A stretch of DNA of 64,000 nt from Thalassia testudinum (GCA_037157565.1 JAZHRO010000062.1:2604001-2668000), one strand, 5' to 3'; shown: positions 11,891 to 24,487, counted from the stretch's first letter. A program made the numbers and translations. Notes: generated from the sequence alone by a model not told the origin.

Positions 11891-13136
11891 TTAGAACCTA
11901 CAAAGAAGCGGAGGTGGCATGAGTAATATGTGAGAGGTGAGTGTGTATGTGTATGTGTATGTGTATGTGTTGAAAAAAAAATCAAAATCAATAAGAACAA
12001 AAGATAGCTATTATGCACAAAGTGAAACTAAGAGAAAGGGCATTGAAATGCAATAAAAAGAAGCTACACAACTTTGCAAGGAATTATAAAGAGACTACAC
12101 TACTTGCATGAAATAAAATCTCACTACTTAAACAAATAAAAATAGAGGAAGAAGATGAAGAAACCCCATGCCAATGAGGGCACTTGGGTCGTTGGCTATG
12201 GGAGGGTGGTTGGTCCTTGGCCTAAACCTGCACCACCTCAAAAAGTGGTGGTCGGTGGGGGCACCATGATAGCCATCGGCCACCTTAATGGGAGGGAGGA
12301 GAGGAGCTGTGAGAGAGAGGAGTAGAGAGTGGAGAGGTGGTGTGGGGAGCAAGCAGGTGCACCCTTTGGATGAGGGTTTTTATAAGAGTTAGGTGAAGAG
12401 AGTCAGGTGAGGGAGTTACGTGAGGATGTCGTGCACCTAGGGAATAGTGTAGGCCTAGGTTAAGAGGGTACACCATAAGAATGGAAGATTCTAGAGTGTT
12501 CTAGTAGGTGGCACTTCAGTTGTCTTGTGGTGTGTGTGGACCTCTAATGTGGAAATGTATTAGGCTGAATTTTGGTGCACAAAATATGTAGAAAATTGTG
12601 GTGTTGGGCTAGCCAAATGTGGGTGTTCAGTTGTGGATTAAGTGGTGCAATTTTGTGTACAGATGTGCACGTGTGTATGCAAGGTATATGTGGATACATG
12701 AGTGTATAAAGTGAATGTATGTGCACATTTGGTGTTTAGGACTAGTTAGGATGTAGGTAATTAAGTTGAGTGGGTTGGTTGGGTACGAGTTTGATTTTTT
12801 TGTATCTTGCATGGCCTTGTCTTGGTCTGCATGAGCTTGTCTTGACCTGCATGAGCTTGTCTCCCTCTCGGGTATCATACGGGAAGCTTGTGTTGTTTCC
12901 CTTGTGTATCTTCTTGCATCTTCAAATTAGTACGATTCCCACTCCTCCATTATGGACCTGTGCATATAAAATAATAATATCACTATCGGGCATGCAAAAA
13001 CAGAGAAGATAGATTAGGAATGTACAAATATACAAATACATCAAATGTATGTCCTATTTACAATGCAAGTTAGATTTTTAACTTCATTTGATTGGAGATG
13101 GTTTGAATTAATTCAAAATTTCTTTATCATTGCAGC
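11891..13136. other. intergenic sequence with simple repeats
   Basis: It contains a (GTGTAT)n run at 11,941-11,970, purine-rich GAGAGGAG stretches around 12,290-12,350 and a short tandem of GCATGAGCTTGTCTTG at about 12,829-12,862. The final 100 bp before 13,137 may be leader of the gypsy element that follows. No gene is supported. Confidence 0.35.
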
Positions 13137-14905
13137 TATGCCTCCAAGGCGGAATCCGCAAGTAAGGGACTCGCTGGATGCGGCAGAACTGTCTACCTAG
13201 ATGCAGTAATTCATGCCATCGATGTAGCAACTGATCGCCCAACGACCGTCAGGGGAGAGGCACTCAAAAAGCACGCAACCACTAGGAGTACCTGACTGGC
13301 AGAAAAGACTTCGAGAGTTTCCAGAAGCTACGCCCTCCAGCCTACGATGGTGAGGGAGATCCCTCAAAGGCGGAGAACTGGATCTTCAAAATCCAAAAGA
13401 TGTTCGCCGCCCTTCAGTTCGGACCGAAGCTATTCCGCCTACTCACCACCTACCAGTTCTAGGGGGCAGTAGAGCAATGGTGGACATCCATCATGAGATC
13501 AAAACCACAGCTAGTGTTGAAGGATAGGTTTGCTGATGTTCGAGGAGCAGTATTATCCTCGTGTTTGGAGGGAGCAGAAGAAGGTGGAGTTTCTGAACCT
13601 TCAGAAGGGTACTTTGACAGCGGTAGAGTACAGGGAAAGATTTCTGGACCTATCCCAATTTGCGGGAGGGATTGCGGTAGACGAAGTAGAGCTAAAATGG
13701 CGATTTGAGTAGTGACTGAGCCCTCTCATCAAGCTCCAGTTGGCCACCATTCAAACAGGGACACATGTAGACTTGGCAAACAGGACCATGCTAGTTGAGA
13801 GGAAAATTGGTCAGCTTGCACTGAATGTGTAGGAAACCCAGAGCTATAAGTAGGGGCAAGGACCACAAGTAGGGCTGGAAAGCGATGTGATACAACCCGA
13901 CGAAGCCCAACCACTAGACCCCGCAGCTCTTACTAGCCCAGGTGCAGAACACAATGGTGAACACGACAGAGGTTGGCAGTGTAGCTGCAGCATCTCAGCA
14001 GTCAACACCTCAGAAATTCAAGTGGAAGCCAAGAGGCAAGTTTACGAACCGTCGCAGCTATAGGAAGAAGCACCCTGATCAGTGCAGACTACCACAAGTA
14101 CGATGTCAATGCAAGCAGTCGGGGCACCTCAAGCGCAACAATCTACAGCAAACCCCTCTCTCCACAGAAAGTGAATCAGGTCACAGGGAAGGTCTACGCA
14201 TTGATGCTTCAAGATTCTCAGGCTTCGGCTTTGGTAGTTCGAGGAATGGTTATTGTCTGCAGCTTTACTGCACACGTTTTATTTGATAGGGGTGCAATAT
14301 ACTCTTTTGTGTTGGGGGGTTTTACATGGAAGCTTAGGCAAGAACGGACACGACTGGACCCACCGTATCTCATTGTGGGACCCAGAGGATAGATATTTAT
14401 GCTCGGGAGGTCTACGAGGGGCGTGTCGTACAAGTCAAAGGGCACCAGTTGAGTGCCAACCTCCTAGTCCTTGAGATGCAAGACTTCAACATCATTTTAG
14501 AAATGGACCGGTTGGCAAGCCACCATGCATTTGTGGACCATTTCAAGAAGCATGTAGCATTCTCCTTGCCGAGTGTGGTGGCGATTGAGTTTCTCTGGGA
14601 ACGGGAAGAGATGCCCATTAGGGTGGTGCCAACCCTGAAGGTAGGTAGGCTAATATCCAAAGGATGCGTAGGGTATTTGGCCCATGTCAAAACAGCCTCC
14701 AAGGAGTGGACTAAGGCATTGGAAGAAGTGCCTATAGTCCAAGAATACCCCGACATGTTTCCCGAGAGTCTACTAAGCTTGCCACTTGACAGAGAGATTG
14801 AGTGTAAGATTAATCTGATTATAGGGACATAACCAATTTCGATGGCCCTATAGAGAATGGCATCTTTGGAACTCAGGAAGTTAAAGGTGCAGTTACAGGA
14901 ACCCT
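13137..14905 (+). pseudogene. Ty3/gypsy gag-protease-RT start fragment, copy 2
   Basis: The gag start MPPRRNPQVRDSLDAAEL is at about 13,139. It is followed by a FEEQYYPRVWREQKKVEFLN helix block near 13,535-13,600, then a zinc knuckle near 14,095-14,145 that has lost two cysteines (RCQCKQSGHLKRNN). Protease reads VLFDRGAIYSF, with the D-S-G changed to D-R-G. The linker DFNIILEMDRLASHH and the pre-RT motif YPDMFPESLLSLPLDREIE lead into the first RT residues near 14,830-14,900, where the element stops. Several stops and frameshifts exist. Gag and polymerase order is normal for a chromovirus-like or related gypsy element; the lineage is not assigned. It shares a family with copy 1 at 1.39-2.27 kb. 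Confidence 0.8.
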
Positions 14906-15165
14906 ATAGTTGTAGTTATTTTCTTTTCCTGTTTTCTCTATGATGTAACAGACTAGTAGACTTTTCATAGATTGCTTCTATTTTCTACTTGGATATGGAC
15001 CTAATATTTTACTTTTTATTTTACACTTATATTATGGTTAGTTATTTATTTGATTTTGGATATGCTTCTCATGTTTATGTGTTGAACAATGAGGACTTCG
15101 GGTTTGGAATCCGTGACTCGATAATGTAATATGTTGGGTCACCACAAATGGTATCGAGCTTATTG
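14906..15165 (+). repeat. possible 5' LTR end and primer-binding site of a second gypsy element
   Basis: T-rich sequence starts exactly where the preceding RT breaks off and ends in GGGTCACCACA, followed by AATGGTATCGAGC near 15,150, which resembles a TGGTATCRGAGC tRNA-Met binding site. Gag-like sequence follows downstream. If this is right, this is the 5' LTR of the next element, inserted into copy 2. No second LTR was found. Confidence 0.35.
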
Positions 15166-16550
15166 TTTCATTGAACATGAGATCGAAAAATCAACCAGAC
15201 TCAAATGAATGCACTCATCTTGATAACCTCTAAAGAGTGAACTAAGCAAATATCCTATCCTTAAATGCAAGGGGACCTAGATGCCCTTTCCGCTCAACTA
15301 AAGGAATCAAAATATGAATCCACCACAAGATCCTCCTACAACTGACCAACTGATACATGTTATTCAGTAAGTCCTACAAGTATTGGAGAACATCCTGCAA
15401 GGTCTACCTCCTCTGCAATAGGAAGGAGCTAGCGAGACTCAAAATCTAGTGCAAGCAAATGCAAGGGCTCAGGGAGGACGTGGCCCAACAACAGGAGAGA
15501 ATTTAGTGCCTTATCTAGCTGAAGAACATGTCCTTAAGTAAGAAGTAGTAGCTCATCTCAAAGGAGGAGAAGAATAAGAACATCAAAGTCAATTCATGGC
15601 CATGCTCAAGAATGGGGGGATGCAACTTAGCCCCATCTCATGATGAACCCAATGGTGGTAGTTTCACGTGGAGATCCTAGGAGGGAACACAAAAATTTAT
15701 TTGTTGAGTTTTGCAGGAAGAAGTCGCCATCTTATGATGGAATGGGGGATTCGTCCCTTGTAGAAGACTAGGTTCGTCAAATAGAGAAAGCACTAAGGGT
15801 CCTCAACATGCCTGTCTGGTGCTAGACTTCCTTTGCTGCATATCGCTAACTAGAGAAGCGGATTTCTAGTGGGAGGCTAGTAGGGCAATTGTGGACGAAC
15901 CTGTTAATTGGGAGCAATTTCTGAGACTCTTCCGTGATCAATATTATCCATAGTCGTGGATGGACCAGAAAGGGATGGAATTCATGTAGCTAAAATAAGG
16001 GGGTACGACAATTAATGAATATAAGATCAAGACTAATGAATTATTTCACTTTTCTCCTAGCCTTGTGACTACTGAGAAGGATCGACAGTGGTAGTTTGTA
16101 TAGGGTTTGAGGTCAAGTGTTAAAGAGACTATAGCTGCTATGCATCCTAGAACCATTGCCGATGATATAGAAAGTACCATGATTCTAGAAAGAAAGCAAG
16201 GGAATACTTGTAGGATAAGGGAGTTTCACCATGGCAGGCAGGTGGTGTATATGATTGGATGCAAAAGAGGTAGGATATGCATTATAATCCAAGATATACC
16301 ACCTCTACAACACCCTAGCCCATTTAGACTCAAGATTAGACCACTGCCTTAGGGCCACTACCATTCCATCCTACTACTTGCATGTAGACCAAGGGGACAA
16401 TAAATTGTACCCTCTCAGGCAAGATCAAAAATGCTAGAAGTGTGGGACAGAATTGCTATCAGTGTGGATAGATAAATCATCTAAAGAGAGATTGCCTCAT
16501 TCGATGTCAGTGAGCATCTAATGTTCCTCAAACACATCCCTCGTAGGAAT
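15166..16550 (+). pseudogene. Ty3/gypsy gag fragment of a different family
   Basis: The broken frame reads FCRKKSPSYDGMGD and VRQIEKALRVLNMP. It continues with VNWEQFLRLF, a DQYYP-like word and INEYKIK, i.e. the Retrotrans_gag helices, over 15,700-16,060. A zinc knuckle CYQCG-x2-NHLKRDC lies near 16,455-16,490. Wording differs from copies 1 and 2, so it is another family. Many stop codons interrupt it and the similarity ends near 16,550 before any protease. Confidence 0.7.
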
Positions 16551-18286
16551 GCTTGTTATGCTACACTAGGTATGCCCCCCCAAATGTAGGGTATTTTATA
16601 TCCTAATCTTGTACCTTGATCTTTGCACATTTCCACTAAAAAAATGTTCTTGAATCATATTTGGAGGAGTCTCTTGTTTGAGAGAGAGAGAGAGAGAGAG
16701 AGAGAAGAAAAACATATTTAGAGAGATGTGTATATATAAATATACACTTTAGCAATAAAGTTGGATGCCTCTTGTGATGACATCCCGAGACATTGGAGTA
16801 TAGGGCATGTCCCACAGGTTGTCTTTCATGACATCATCTTAAGATGTCAGAGTGCAAGGCCTTCCATAAGATGTAGAGAAGGGCAACAATTCCTGTATGT
16901 AATAAAGCAAATCTCATGTGGAATGCATGGAGAGATAAGTGAACTCATGCCCTAACAAAAACTCAATTTCTATAGAGTTGCCTATTTGTCAAGCCATCTA
17001 TCACATGCACAAATACTCAGTCCTTTAAACTCCATTCAAATATTTGGGTAGATTTCCAAGCTGTAGAACCTATACTTGAGACCCAAAATCGAGACCGATC
17101 AAAGTCAAACGAGATGAGGCAATTTGATCGATACTCAAGCATTGTTAGGTCTTAGTGAGAAGATTTCATGTATTATTTCTATGGTTAATAATGATTAACC
17201 CCTGAGGACTTATCAAAACCCTTACTCATACTATTTGATGTCTTTGTTATCAATTTTATTTTCGACCTAAAGATTTAAGCTACAATTCCTACAAGTGAGT
17301 TTAGTTTTCCAACTTGATTTCTATTTCATTTTGTTTTGCTTAAGAAGTTGCAAAACTTAAGCATGAGTGTGATAAATTCCTAATTTTTCTATAATTTTTC
17401 CATGTTCATTTAAGCTTTTCCCTAAAGTTTGTGCATTTAATATATTAAAATAGCAAATATTTTATTCTCATTTATGTAGTTAATATAATTTTTATTTATG
17501 CATGGAAAGTCCATGGAATTGAGAGAATGCCTCACAGGGCCATTGATGTGAAGAGTACAAATCCTAAGAGCATATTTACAAGAAAATTATAAAGTTTTTT
17601 TTCAAATAACCCCCTGTTAAGAGGACCAAGCTGCAACGGAGCACACTTGCACAAAAAGCACACACGAGGCAAGAGACATGCTTACATGAGGACGTGAACA
17701 TGTGCATTGAACAACCATAAACTTTTTTGCCACCAAATCTGCCGAGAAATTATTATGATACAAATTACATAACCATAACTTGCATAGCGCAGTGAACAAT
17801 AGCACCTCAAAGATCTTTAGAACAATGTTAATAGAAAAATAAAATTTAAAACAATTCCCAATATGCTTACATGAGGACTCCAACAAGTGCATTAAACAAC
17901 CATAGGGTTTCTTGCCACCAAATGAGATCAAGTTTTTGAGAAATTAATTATGATACAAATTATGTAACACATTCAGTAACGCCTCTAGCTTCGTCCTTGA
18001 GAAAACCATTTCTTACTTGTCTCTTTCACTAGAAGTGGCTCCATTTTATGTTCAAAATAGTTTGCAACGGGCCACATCTAAACCCAAGATAAAATGAGAA
18101 CTAAGCCTTACAACCACCTAAGATAGTTGCAAAATAATTCATAATCCTTATTATTACATCTTACATTTTGTGAATTTCCACTATGATTTTATTTTTGGGG
18201 GTGTCACAACTTCCACATCAACTTTTGAATTACAATAAAACAACACTTTAAAAAAATCATGTAAAGCACTAATGATTGAGTCCAAG
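16551..18286. other. AT-rich intergenic sequence with a (GA)n microsatellite and a degenerate direct repeat
   Basis: (AG)n runs from 16,680 to 16,705. A roughly 100-bp unit at about 17,676-17,775 recurs at about 17,860-17,970, sharing ATGCTTACATGAGGAC and TTATGATACAAATTA. No gene was recognised. The stretch lies downstream (3') of the PPR gene. Confidence 0.5.
16680..16705. repeat. (AG)n microsatellite
   Basis: Thirteen uninterrupted AG units in AT-rich intergenic DNA. Confidence 0.95.
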
Positions 18287-18596
18287 AGGCTGCGTTTGCT
18301 TGAAAGATAAGATCCCAAGATATTATAAGTGGTAAAATAAGTTGTGTTGATGTTTCTTTGCAGGAATAGAATAAAATGATTAGTATGCTAATACAATGGT
18401 AGTAGATAATATTTTAACTTTGTTATATATGAGTGAAATAGATTGATGTTATTTACTGAATATATGTTATATCATGTAGAGTGGAAATAGTTTAATATAT
18501 GTTGACATTGATATGAGATAGCTTTGATGTGATGAAATAAGAAAATTGATATTATCCTCTAATTCTTTCGAAATCCATATCAAACAAACGCAACCT
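18287..18596. mobile_element. MITE-like inverted-repeat element, about 310 bp
   Basis: The left end AGGCTGCGTTTGCTTGA and the reverse complement of the right end (AGGTTGCGTTTGTTTGA) pair over 17 bases with two mismatches. The body is AT-rich and non-coding, as in a MITE. I could not identify an unambiguous target duplication, so the superfamily is open. It sits about 0.65 kb beyond the PPR stop codon. Confidence 0.55.
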
Positions 18597-19229
18597 GAGT
18601 ATCCCACACAAGTTACATCCAGATGAAAGTTTGATAGAAGACATCACACCAAAGTTAAGTTGCCACATGGGCATTGGTATCAACCGCTACGTGTGTTAAT
18701 GATCTCAGCAATAGTTAGCTGATAAAATTTAATTATGATATCCATAAAAGAGGATATGATTATATTAAAAAGAAAGCATACAAATGAAATTGACTTTTTC
18801 TAGTTTCTCTCCAAAAGGCAAAGTTTACTGCATAAAGATACAAATGCTAGCAAAGTACCCAAGCTTAGATGAAACTTTTCAACAAAGATGATCCCCGTTC
18901 CTATCATCCATTTACAATGTTTGCAACGAATCATTAGCAAGAGAAAAATGACACGTAGTAAATTTGGGTTTCCCTAGAGTGGTCACCTCCAAACCATCAA
19001 GATCAAAGCGGTGATCACAATAAAACACGCAGCTAAAAGATTCCATCATTTAGAGGAAGAAATCATTTTCCTGGTGCAGTTCCATCTGCAGAGAAGTTTC
19101 TTCATGGAACTGGTAAGTAGTCTCAAGTCACGTGCTGAACCACTGAAATCCAACTGGAAGTACATGTCAGATTTCATTGAGATTTTATTTGGAAGATATA
19201 AAGAGTAGATGCCAAGAACAACCTTCCCT
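18597..19229. other. 3' flank of the PPR gene
   Basis: AT-rich sequence with no separate gene. The part nearest 19,229 is the expected 3' untranslated region of the minus-strand PPR gene. I do not identify a specific polyadenylation signal with confidence. Confidence 0.4.
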
Positions 19230-20530
19230 TCATAACCGACATGTTTGAGTGCATGAGAATAGCAACATAAACACCAATCCGTCAAGCAACTCGGAAATCT
19301 TGGTCTTCTTGAAAGCATCCACAGCTTTCAAATGTCCTAACATTACATAGTTGGGGAAAATATCGTCAGCTTTCACCCTCTCCCTAAAACCATAGGCAGG
19401 AGCTTTTGCCATTATATAAGCCTCAAGAAGCAATTGGTACATCCTCATGCATCCGGTGTACCCACTGGATCTTAATTTATAGAATATTTTCTCAGCATTG
19501 TGAACATCACCCCTCTTTGCATATTTCTCCAACACAGACAAGTATGAGCCATATATAGGACTCCTGTTGCTCTGGGCAGCTGCCTTCTCCAAGAGCGAAT
19601 CAGCTCTCTACCTCACCAGCCCCCACATAAAGCTTCACAAGTGCGTCCCAGGTCACTGGGCCTATCATACACCCATCAATGTACATCTGCCTCACTAATT
19701 CCTTTCCCTTTGTCAGAAGTTTGTGGTTTGCATAAACTTTCAGCAAGGCATTGTAGTATCTGGAAGAAAGCTTCTTCCAAGTCTTCTTATTGCATTCAAA
19801 CACAGCCTCTGCATTTTCAATGCACCCCAGTTTACCCCAAGACTCAATAGCAGCAACACATTCGTCAAGACGAGGATTTTGCTCACAAACACACCACAGC
19901 CTCCCTACATCATCCACTTTGTCAAGAGCAGCATATAAAGGGAGAAGGATCTTGCATGCAGCACGATTCTCCTTGATGTTTACCCCTTCTATCTCCTTTA
20001 GGACCGCCTCCGCCTTCTCATTGCAACCTCGAAAGATATAGCACCTAGCAATTGTGGATTGAATATACTTGTCCAGTTCCAACCCCTCAGCCTTCATGGA
20101 CTCAACTACTTGCTCCATGCCATCAATATCATTTGAACGACCTTTGACTTCTATCAAGATCCTGTAAGTAAAAGTAGTGGGCTTGACATTCTCATTCTCC
20201 ATCATCAACAAGATGTCAGCAATCTTCTTTCGATCAACCTTCTTATAAAGTAATAGAAGCTGATTGCAGACAAATGCTGTTAATGGAAAACCCAAGTCCC
20301 TCATTTTATTGAATAGTTGTTCTGATTTCCTAAGATTGCCCACGTAGACACAGTTTGCCAATAAAGTCCGAAATACAATTTCACCTCTACATTCTTCTGG
20401 AACCTTTTCAATGTGTTCTTCAGCCTTGTAAGGTCCTTGTACTTTGGCTATCAAGTCAACATGGGAAGCATAGTCCCTCTCTTCAAACTCAAAAAGCTTT
20501 TTAGTTTCCAGCCATTCAGAGAGCTGCATA
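19230..20530 (-). pseudogene. P-class PPR protein gene, last exon, frameshifted
   Basis: This is the only clear host gene. The minus-strand exon begins after a splice acceptor AG at 20,532-20,531 and reads MQLSEWLE, then LLANCVYVGNLRKSEQLFN, TYRILIEVKGRSNDIDGMEQ and KCNKKTWKKLSSRYYNA-like PPR helices, about five to seven repeats of 35 residues. It closely resembles the Arabidopsis family of mitochondrial P-class PPR proteins around At1g80270/PPR596 (recalled, not searched). Such proteins bind organellar RNA. A TGA at 19,600-19,602 stops the frame after GAGEVES, but the next frame resumes at once with ADSLLEKAAA and continues through KYAKRGDVHNAEKIF to ISELLDG. Adding back two bases in the GAGAG run at 19,603-19,610 would restore the frame. 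The C-terminus runs about 19 residues past the usual family end. The upstream exon was not found. Pseudogene, or a sequence error in an active gene. Confidence 0.85.
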
Positions 20531-20532
20531 CT

Positions 20533-20778
20533 TTGAAAGAAGTACAATTACCAAAGGATGACACATGGCTGGAGGTACCAAAATGATGCTGCTAACATAT
20601 AACATAAAGAAGATATATCAACAACAGTGGACAAACCTCAGCAATTTTAGCATGAAAATCTGCCTGAGACGGAAAAGATATAATATGCCCAAACTAATAG
20701 AGTTCATCAAATCCTATTTATACAAACATATATAGCACCACAATATAGTTCAAATTCCTAATTCCATGGTTTTCTAAG
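20533..20778 (-). other. intron or 5' flank of the PPR exon
   Basis: This follows the splice acceptor at 20,531-20,532 on the upstream side of the PPR exon. It is T-rich on the minus strand near the acceptor (TTGTACTTCTTTCAAAG), as an intron end should be. It is cut at 20,778 by LTR element A; the same intron or flank presumably resumes at 25,972. Confidence 0.5.
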
Positions 20779-20876
20779 TGTCAGAGATATTATTCAGAGA
20801 ATTAAGAGAGTTTTAAGAGAGTATGTTTGTTTTATCTCTTTCCATTACTAGAGATATGATTATATTTAAATTAATT

Positions 20877-23800
20877 TTTTTGAAAAAGGAAAGGATAATT
20901 ATCCAAAGTGATAACTACCCAAAAATATATATAATAGAATCAACAATAAACAATATTACAATAGGCAGATGCCAAGATCCCCCACTCACAAAGATTCAAC
21001 CCAAAGAGAGAAAAAGGAGTCAATAGACTCAACAAAATTCTCTACGTAAGGTTTCTGACCCTGAAAACCATCGCATTTCTGCCCAACCAAATTCCCCAAA
21101 GGACTGCCAATGACCTGGCCTTCTCCTTCTTCGTACAGAAAATGAACTGTCCACCAACACCACCTCCACTTCTGAAGCTATTCCAGAATTCCTCAAACAG
21201 CCGACACTCCCACCACCTCCCGCCCATCCTGCCCCAAATTTGCACCACAAAAAGGCAAGCGAAAAAAAGGTGGTCAACTTCCTCCTCACCACCCCCACAC
21301 AAAGAGCACACCTTACACTCTCCAGGAGCCCACCTCACCCTCCACACCTTAGTCACTAGCCTTCTCCTCCTAAGCAGCCAGGCAAAAATCTTGACCTTCA
21401 ACGGACACGCGGCTTTCCAAATCTGTCTGCAGTCCCTCACTAGATCCAGCTCCACCTCAGGACCACCAGCGGACAATCTCCTGTATGCAACCGCTACCGA
21501 AAACTCACCTTCATCCCAACCAAACAAGTCTGTACCAGCCGCCGGATGCAGTCCCTCCAACTCATCAAGTAAGACCTGAAAATCATGCGCTCTCGCATCT
21601 GACAGACTGCCAACGAAGCGCAGGCACCACCCATCTTCCCATACCTCAGCCACAGACGACATCTTGTTCTGGGACAAGGCAAACAGTCTCTGAAATCTTC
21701 TGCAAAGCGCTCCATCACCCGTCCAGTCATCCTGCCAGAATCTGAAAATCTCCCCTGTTCCCAACACAGGGACAAAGCAGTTCCTCACCCTAGGGGCCAC
21801 CGTCGACAAGCCTTTCAAGAAGTGAGAAGCATCCCTAGGCGGAGACACCAGGAGATCCCAACGCATCGGACAACCATATGCCGTCTCGAACACCTTGCCC
21901 AACAAATCCCCCCTTCCTTCCAACAGGCACCCCACCCATTTCGCCAACAGACTGCCATTAGATCTCTCCAAATCCCTCACGTCGAGTCCCCTGTCTTTCA
22001 ACGGTCTGCAGACCTCCTCCCAAGCAACCAACCTAGCACCCTGTCCACTCGTCCCCTGATTGGACCAAAAGAAACTCCTCATAATTCGCTCAATCTTTGC
22101 AATCACTTGTCGAGGCATCTTCAGTACAGAAATGAAATACGATGGCATCGCCGACAGAACCGCCTTGAGCAAGATCAACCTCCCACCTCTAGACAGTAGC
22201 CTGGACACCCACCCCTCCAACCTTCCTACCAACCTCTCCACCAGGGAGGCCCAGTCTCTCACCAAAATCCTCCCATCTGACAACGGTAGGCCTAAATACT
22301 TAATCGGAAGCTTACCCTGCTCTGTGCCAAGACCCAAACTGCACCCCCTTGCCTCCGTCTCAGTCATATTGAAAGGGACAAATTCCGACTTAGCCAGGTT
22401 AATCTGCAATCTGGACGCCTCACCCAATAAGAAAACAAGGACCCTCATTCTTCTGGCCTCCTTTTCTCCACCTTCAATGAAGAAGATCATATCATCCGCA
22501 TACTGGAGCAATGGGATACTCGTCCCATCCCTCAAGGAGAAACCACTCACCAAGTTCCTCTCACAAGACCTCTTCGCCGCCCTAGCAAGAGCATCCACGG
22601 CAATCACAAAGAGCATCGAGGCCAGCGGACAACCTTGCCTCACCCCCCTCCTAGGTTGGATCCAACCCCCAGGTTTCCGTTGATAAGAACCGAGAAAGAC
22701 GTCGTGGTGACGCACCTCTTCAGCCATTCAATCCACACCGGCAGGAATCCCCTCTTCACCAAGGACGGCCAAAGAAACGACCACTGGATCGAATCATAAG
22801 CTTTGTTGAAATCGACCTTCCATAAGAAAGCCTTCTTCTTATCTATCTTCCAGGACGAAAGGATTTCCGAAGCCATCACGAAACCCTCCAAAATATTCAT
22901 GCCAGGAACAAAGGCCATCTGCACCGAGTCTACAATCCCACCCAGCATCCTCCTCAATCTATTTGCCAGAAGCTTCGCTACCACCAAGTAGATAGCATTC
23001 GAAAGAGCTATCAGTCTATACTCCTAAATCTCCTCAGCGCCCTCCCTCTTCGGCAATAAGAACATGTAGAATTTGTTCAGCCTATTAAATCCAGAGTTAC
23101 CCATTCTAAACTCTTGCACCACTTGCATCATGTCTTCTTTCACCACCGGCCAGAACTCTCTGTAGAAGGCAACCGGAAAGCCATCTGGCCCTGGGCACCC
23201 ATCCGCGTTCAACCCCCAAATTGCCTCACGGACTTCATCCTCCCCAAAAGAACCCGTCAAGAAGTTGGCGTCTATCTCCCAGATCTGTGGTATCTCAGAT
23301 CCCAACCACCTCCACCTTCCCCCCCATCTCCACCCAGTAAATTCTCTAAAATAACTCGCAGCTGCCCGTCCCACCGCCTCCCTTCCCACAAACTCCTCCC
23401 CATCCACCACCAATCTGTCAATCTAGTTCCTCCTCCTGCCCGACGCAACCATATGAAAAAAATGGGTATTGGAATCACCCTCCTTTAGCCACTTCTGCCT
23501 AGACCTCACCCTCCACTCCACCTCCGCTTTCCGATCTTCCTCCTGTATCACCTGAATTTGCCTCGCTCTGTAAACCCTGTCATCTTCTAAAAGGAGCCCA
23601 ACATCCTCTGCCCTGTCCAGGCGAGTAATCGCAGCAAGAGCCTCCTCTTTCTTCCTCCCGCGTTCCTCCCTAACCTGTTTGATGTGGGTCTTCAAAAAAG
23701 ATCTCAAATCCCTCAGTTTCGCTTCCAATCTGGCAGCCGCCGACCCATCCGCCTGAGATGACCTCCACCGTTCCTTAATCAAACCCCTGAAGCCCTCCTC

Positions 23801-24487
23801 CATGAGCCACGCTTTGTCGAACTTGAAGTACCATGCCTCCATTCCTCGTTTGATGCCCACAGCAAGGGGGTGTGATCCGAGAACGGGCGCTCCAAAGGTC
23901 TAACCTCCGCCATCGGGAACAACTCTGCCATCGCCGTCGAAACCAGAAATCTGTCAATACGGGACCGCTGCCCTCCAGAGTTCCTCCAAGTGTAGAGACA
24001 GGACAACGGAGGCATATCAACCAGCCCCTGGTCTGCCACAAAGTCTGCAAATGCCTCAGAGCCCTGGTCCAACCCCCCTCGGTCACCCGATCTGTCTTCA
24101 TCCCACAGAGTAACATTAAAATCACCACCAATCAGCCAAGGAACCCCCCGGAAAGCTGCTGCAACCTGACTCAGATCTTCCCATAAGACCTGTCTTCTCC
24201 GACCCTCCGTCGGGCCATAAACCGAGGAAAGGAGCATACATGTGTCGTCCCGGCGTCTCTGAAATCTAACAGTGACAACATGGAATCCAAAAAAAGTGTC
24301 CAGCAGGGAGAACTCCTTCCATCCCACAGCAATTCCCCCCGCACTCCCATCCGCATCCAGGGCCAGGAAACCCCCACAAATTCCTCCCCCCACCTCCCTC
24401 CACAACCTTCCATCACAACTCCCCTACTTCGTCTCTTGGAAAAAGACCACATCAGGCCCCCATCTCTGAATATACCCCCGCACTGAA
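20877..24487 (-). mobile_element. L1-type LINE (LINE1), 5' truncated, inside the LTR of element A
   Basis: It is flanked by a perfect 16-bp TSD TATATTTAAATTAATT at 20,861-20,876 and 24,488-24,503. The 3' end (left, minus strand) has a T-run on the plus strand and a stem-loop region. The copy starts inside the endonuclease domain, so ORF1 and the ORF2 start are missing, the usual result of incomplete target-primed reverse transcription. Splitting the LTR of A shows it is younger than A. Confidence 0.92.
21042..24450 (-). pseudogene. LINE1 ORF2: endonuclease, reverse transcriptase, zf-RVT
   Basis: Domains in order: an APE-type endonuclease at about 24,440-23,800 (WLIGGDFNVTLWDEDR, then DRFLVS and FSDHTPLLW); a linker; reverse transcriptase over about 23,410-22,000 with NADGCPGPDGFPVAFY, KVDFNKAYDSIQW, RRGVRQGCPLASMLF and the catalytic YADD at 22,491-22,502; then a C-terminal zf-RVT domain (KVCSLCGGGEEEVDHLFF) near 21,280-21,320. 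The protein would nick target DNA and copy LINE RNA into it. Lesions are few: a stop early in the endonuclease (ETK stop), frame changes near 23,800 and 22,690, and stops near 23,415 and 23,025. The last 561 codons are open. This is a fairly young but dead copy. Confidence 0.9.

Noticed and set aside
17676..17970. CRISPR-like array
   Set aside because: Only two degenerate units exist and the DNA is plant nuclear.
21142..24486. Long plus-strand Pro/Ser-rich frames across LINE1
   Set aside because: They are antisense shadows of the minus-strand LINE ORF2.
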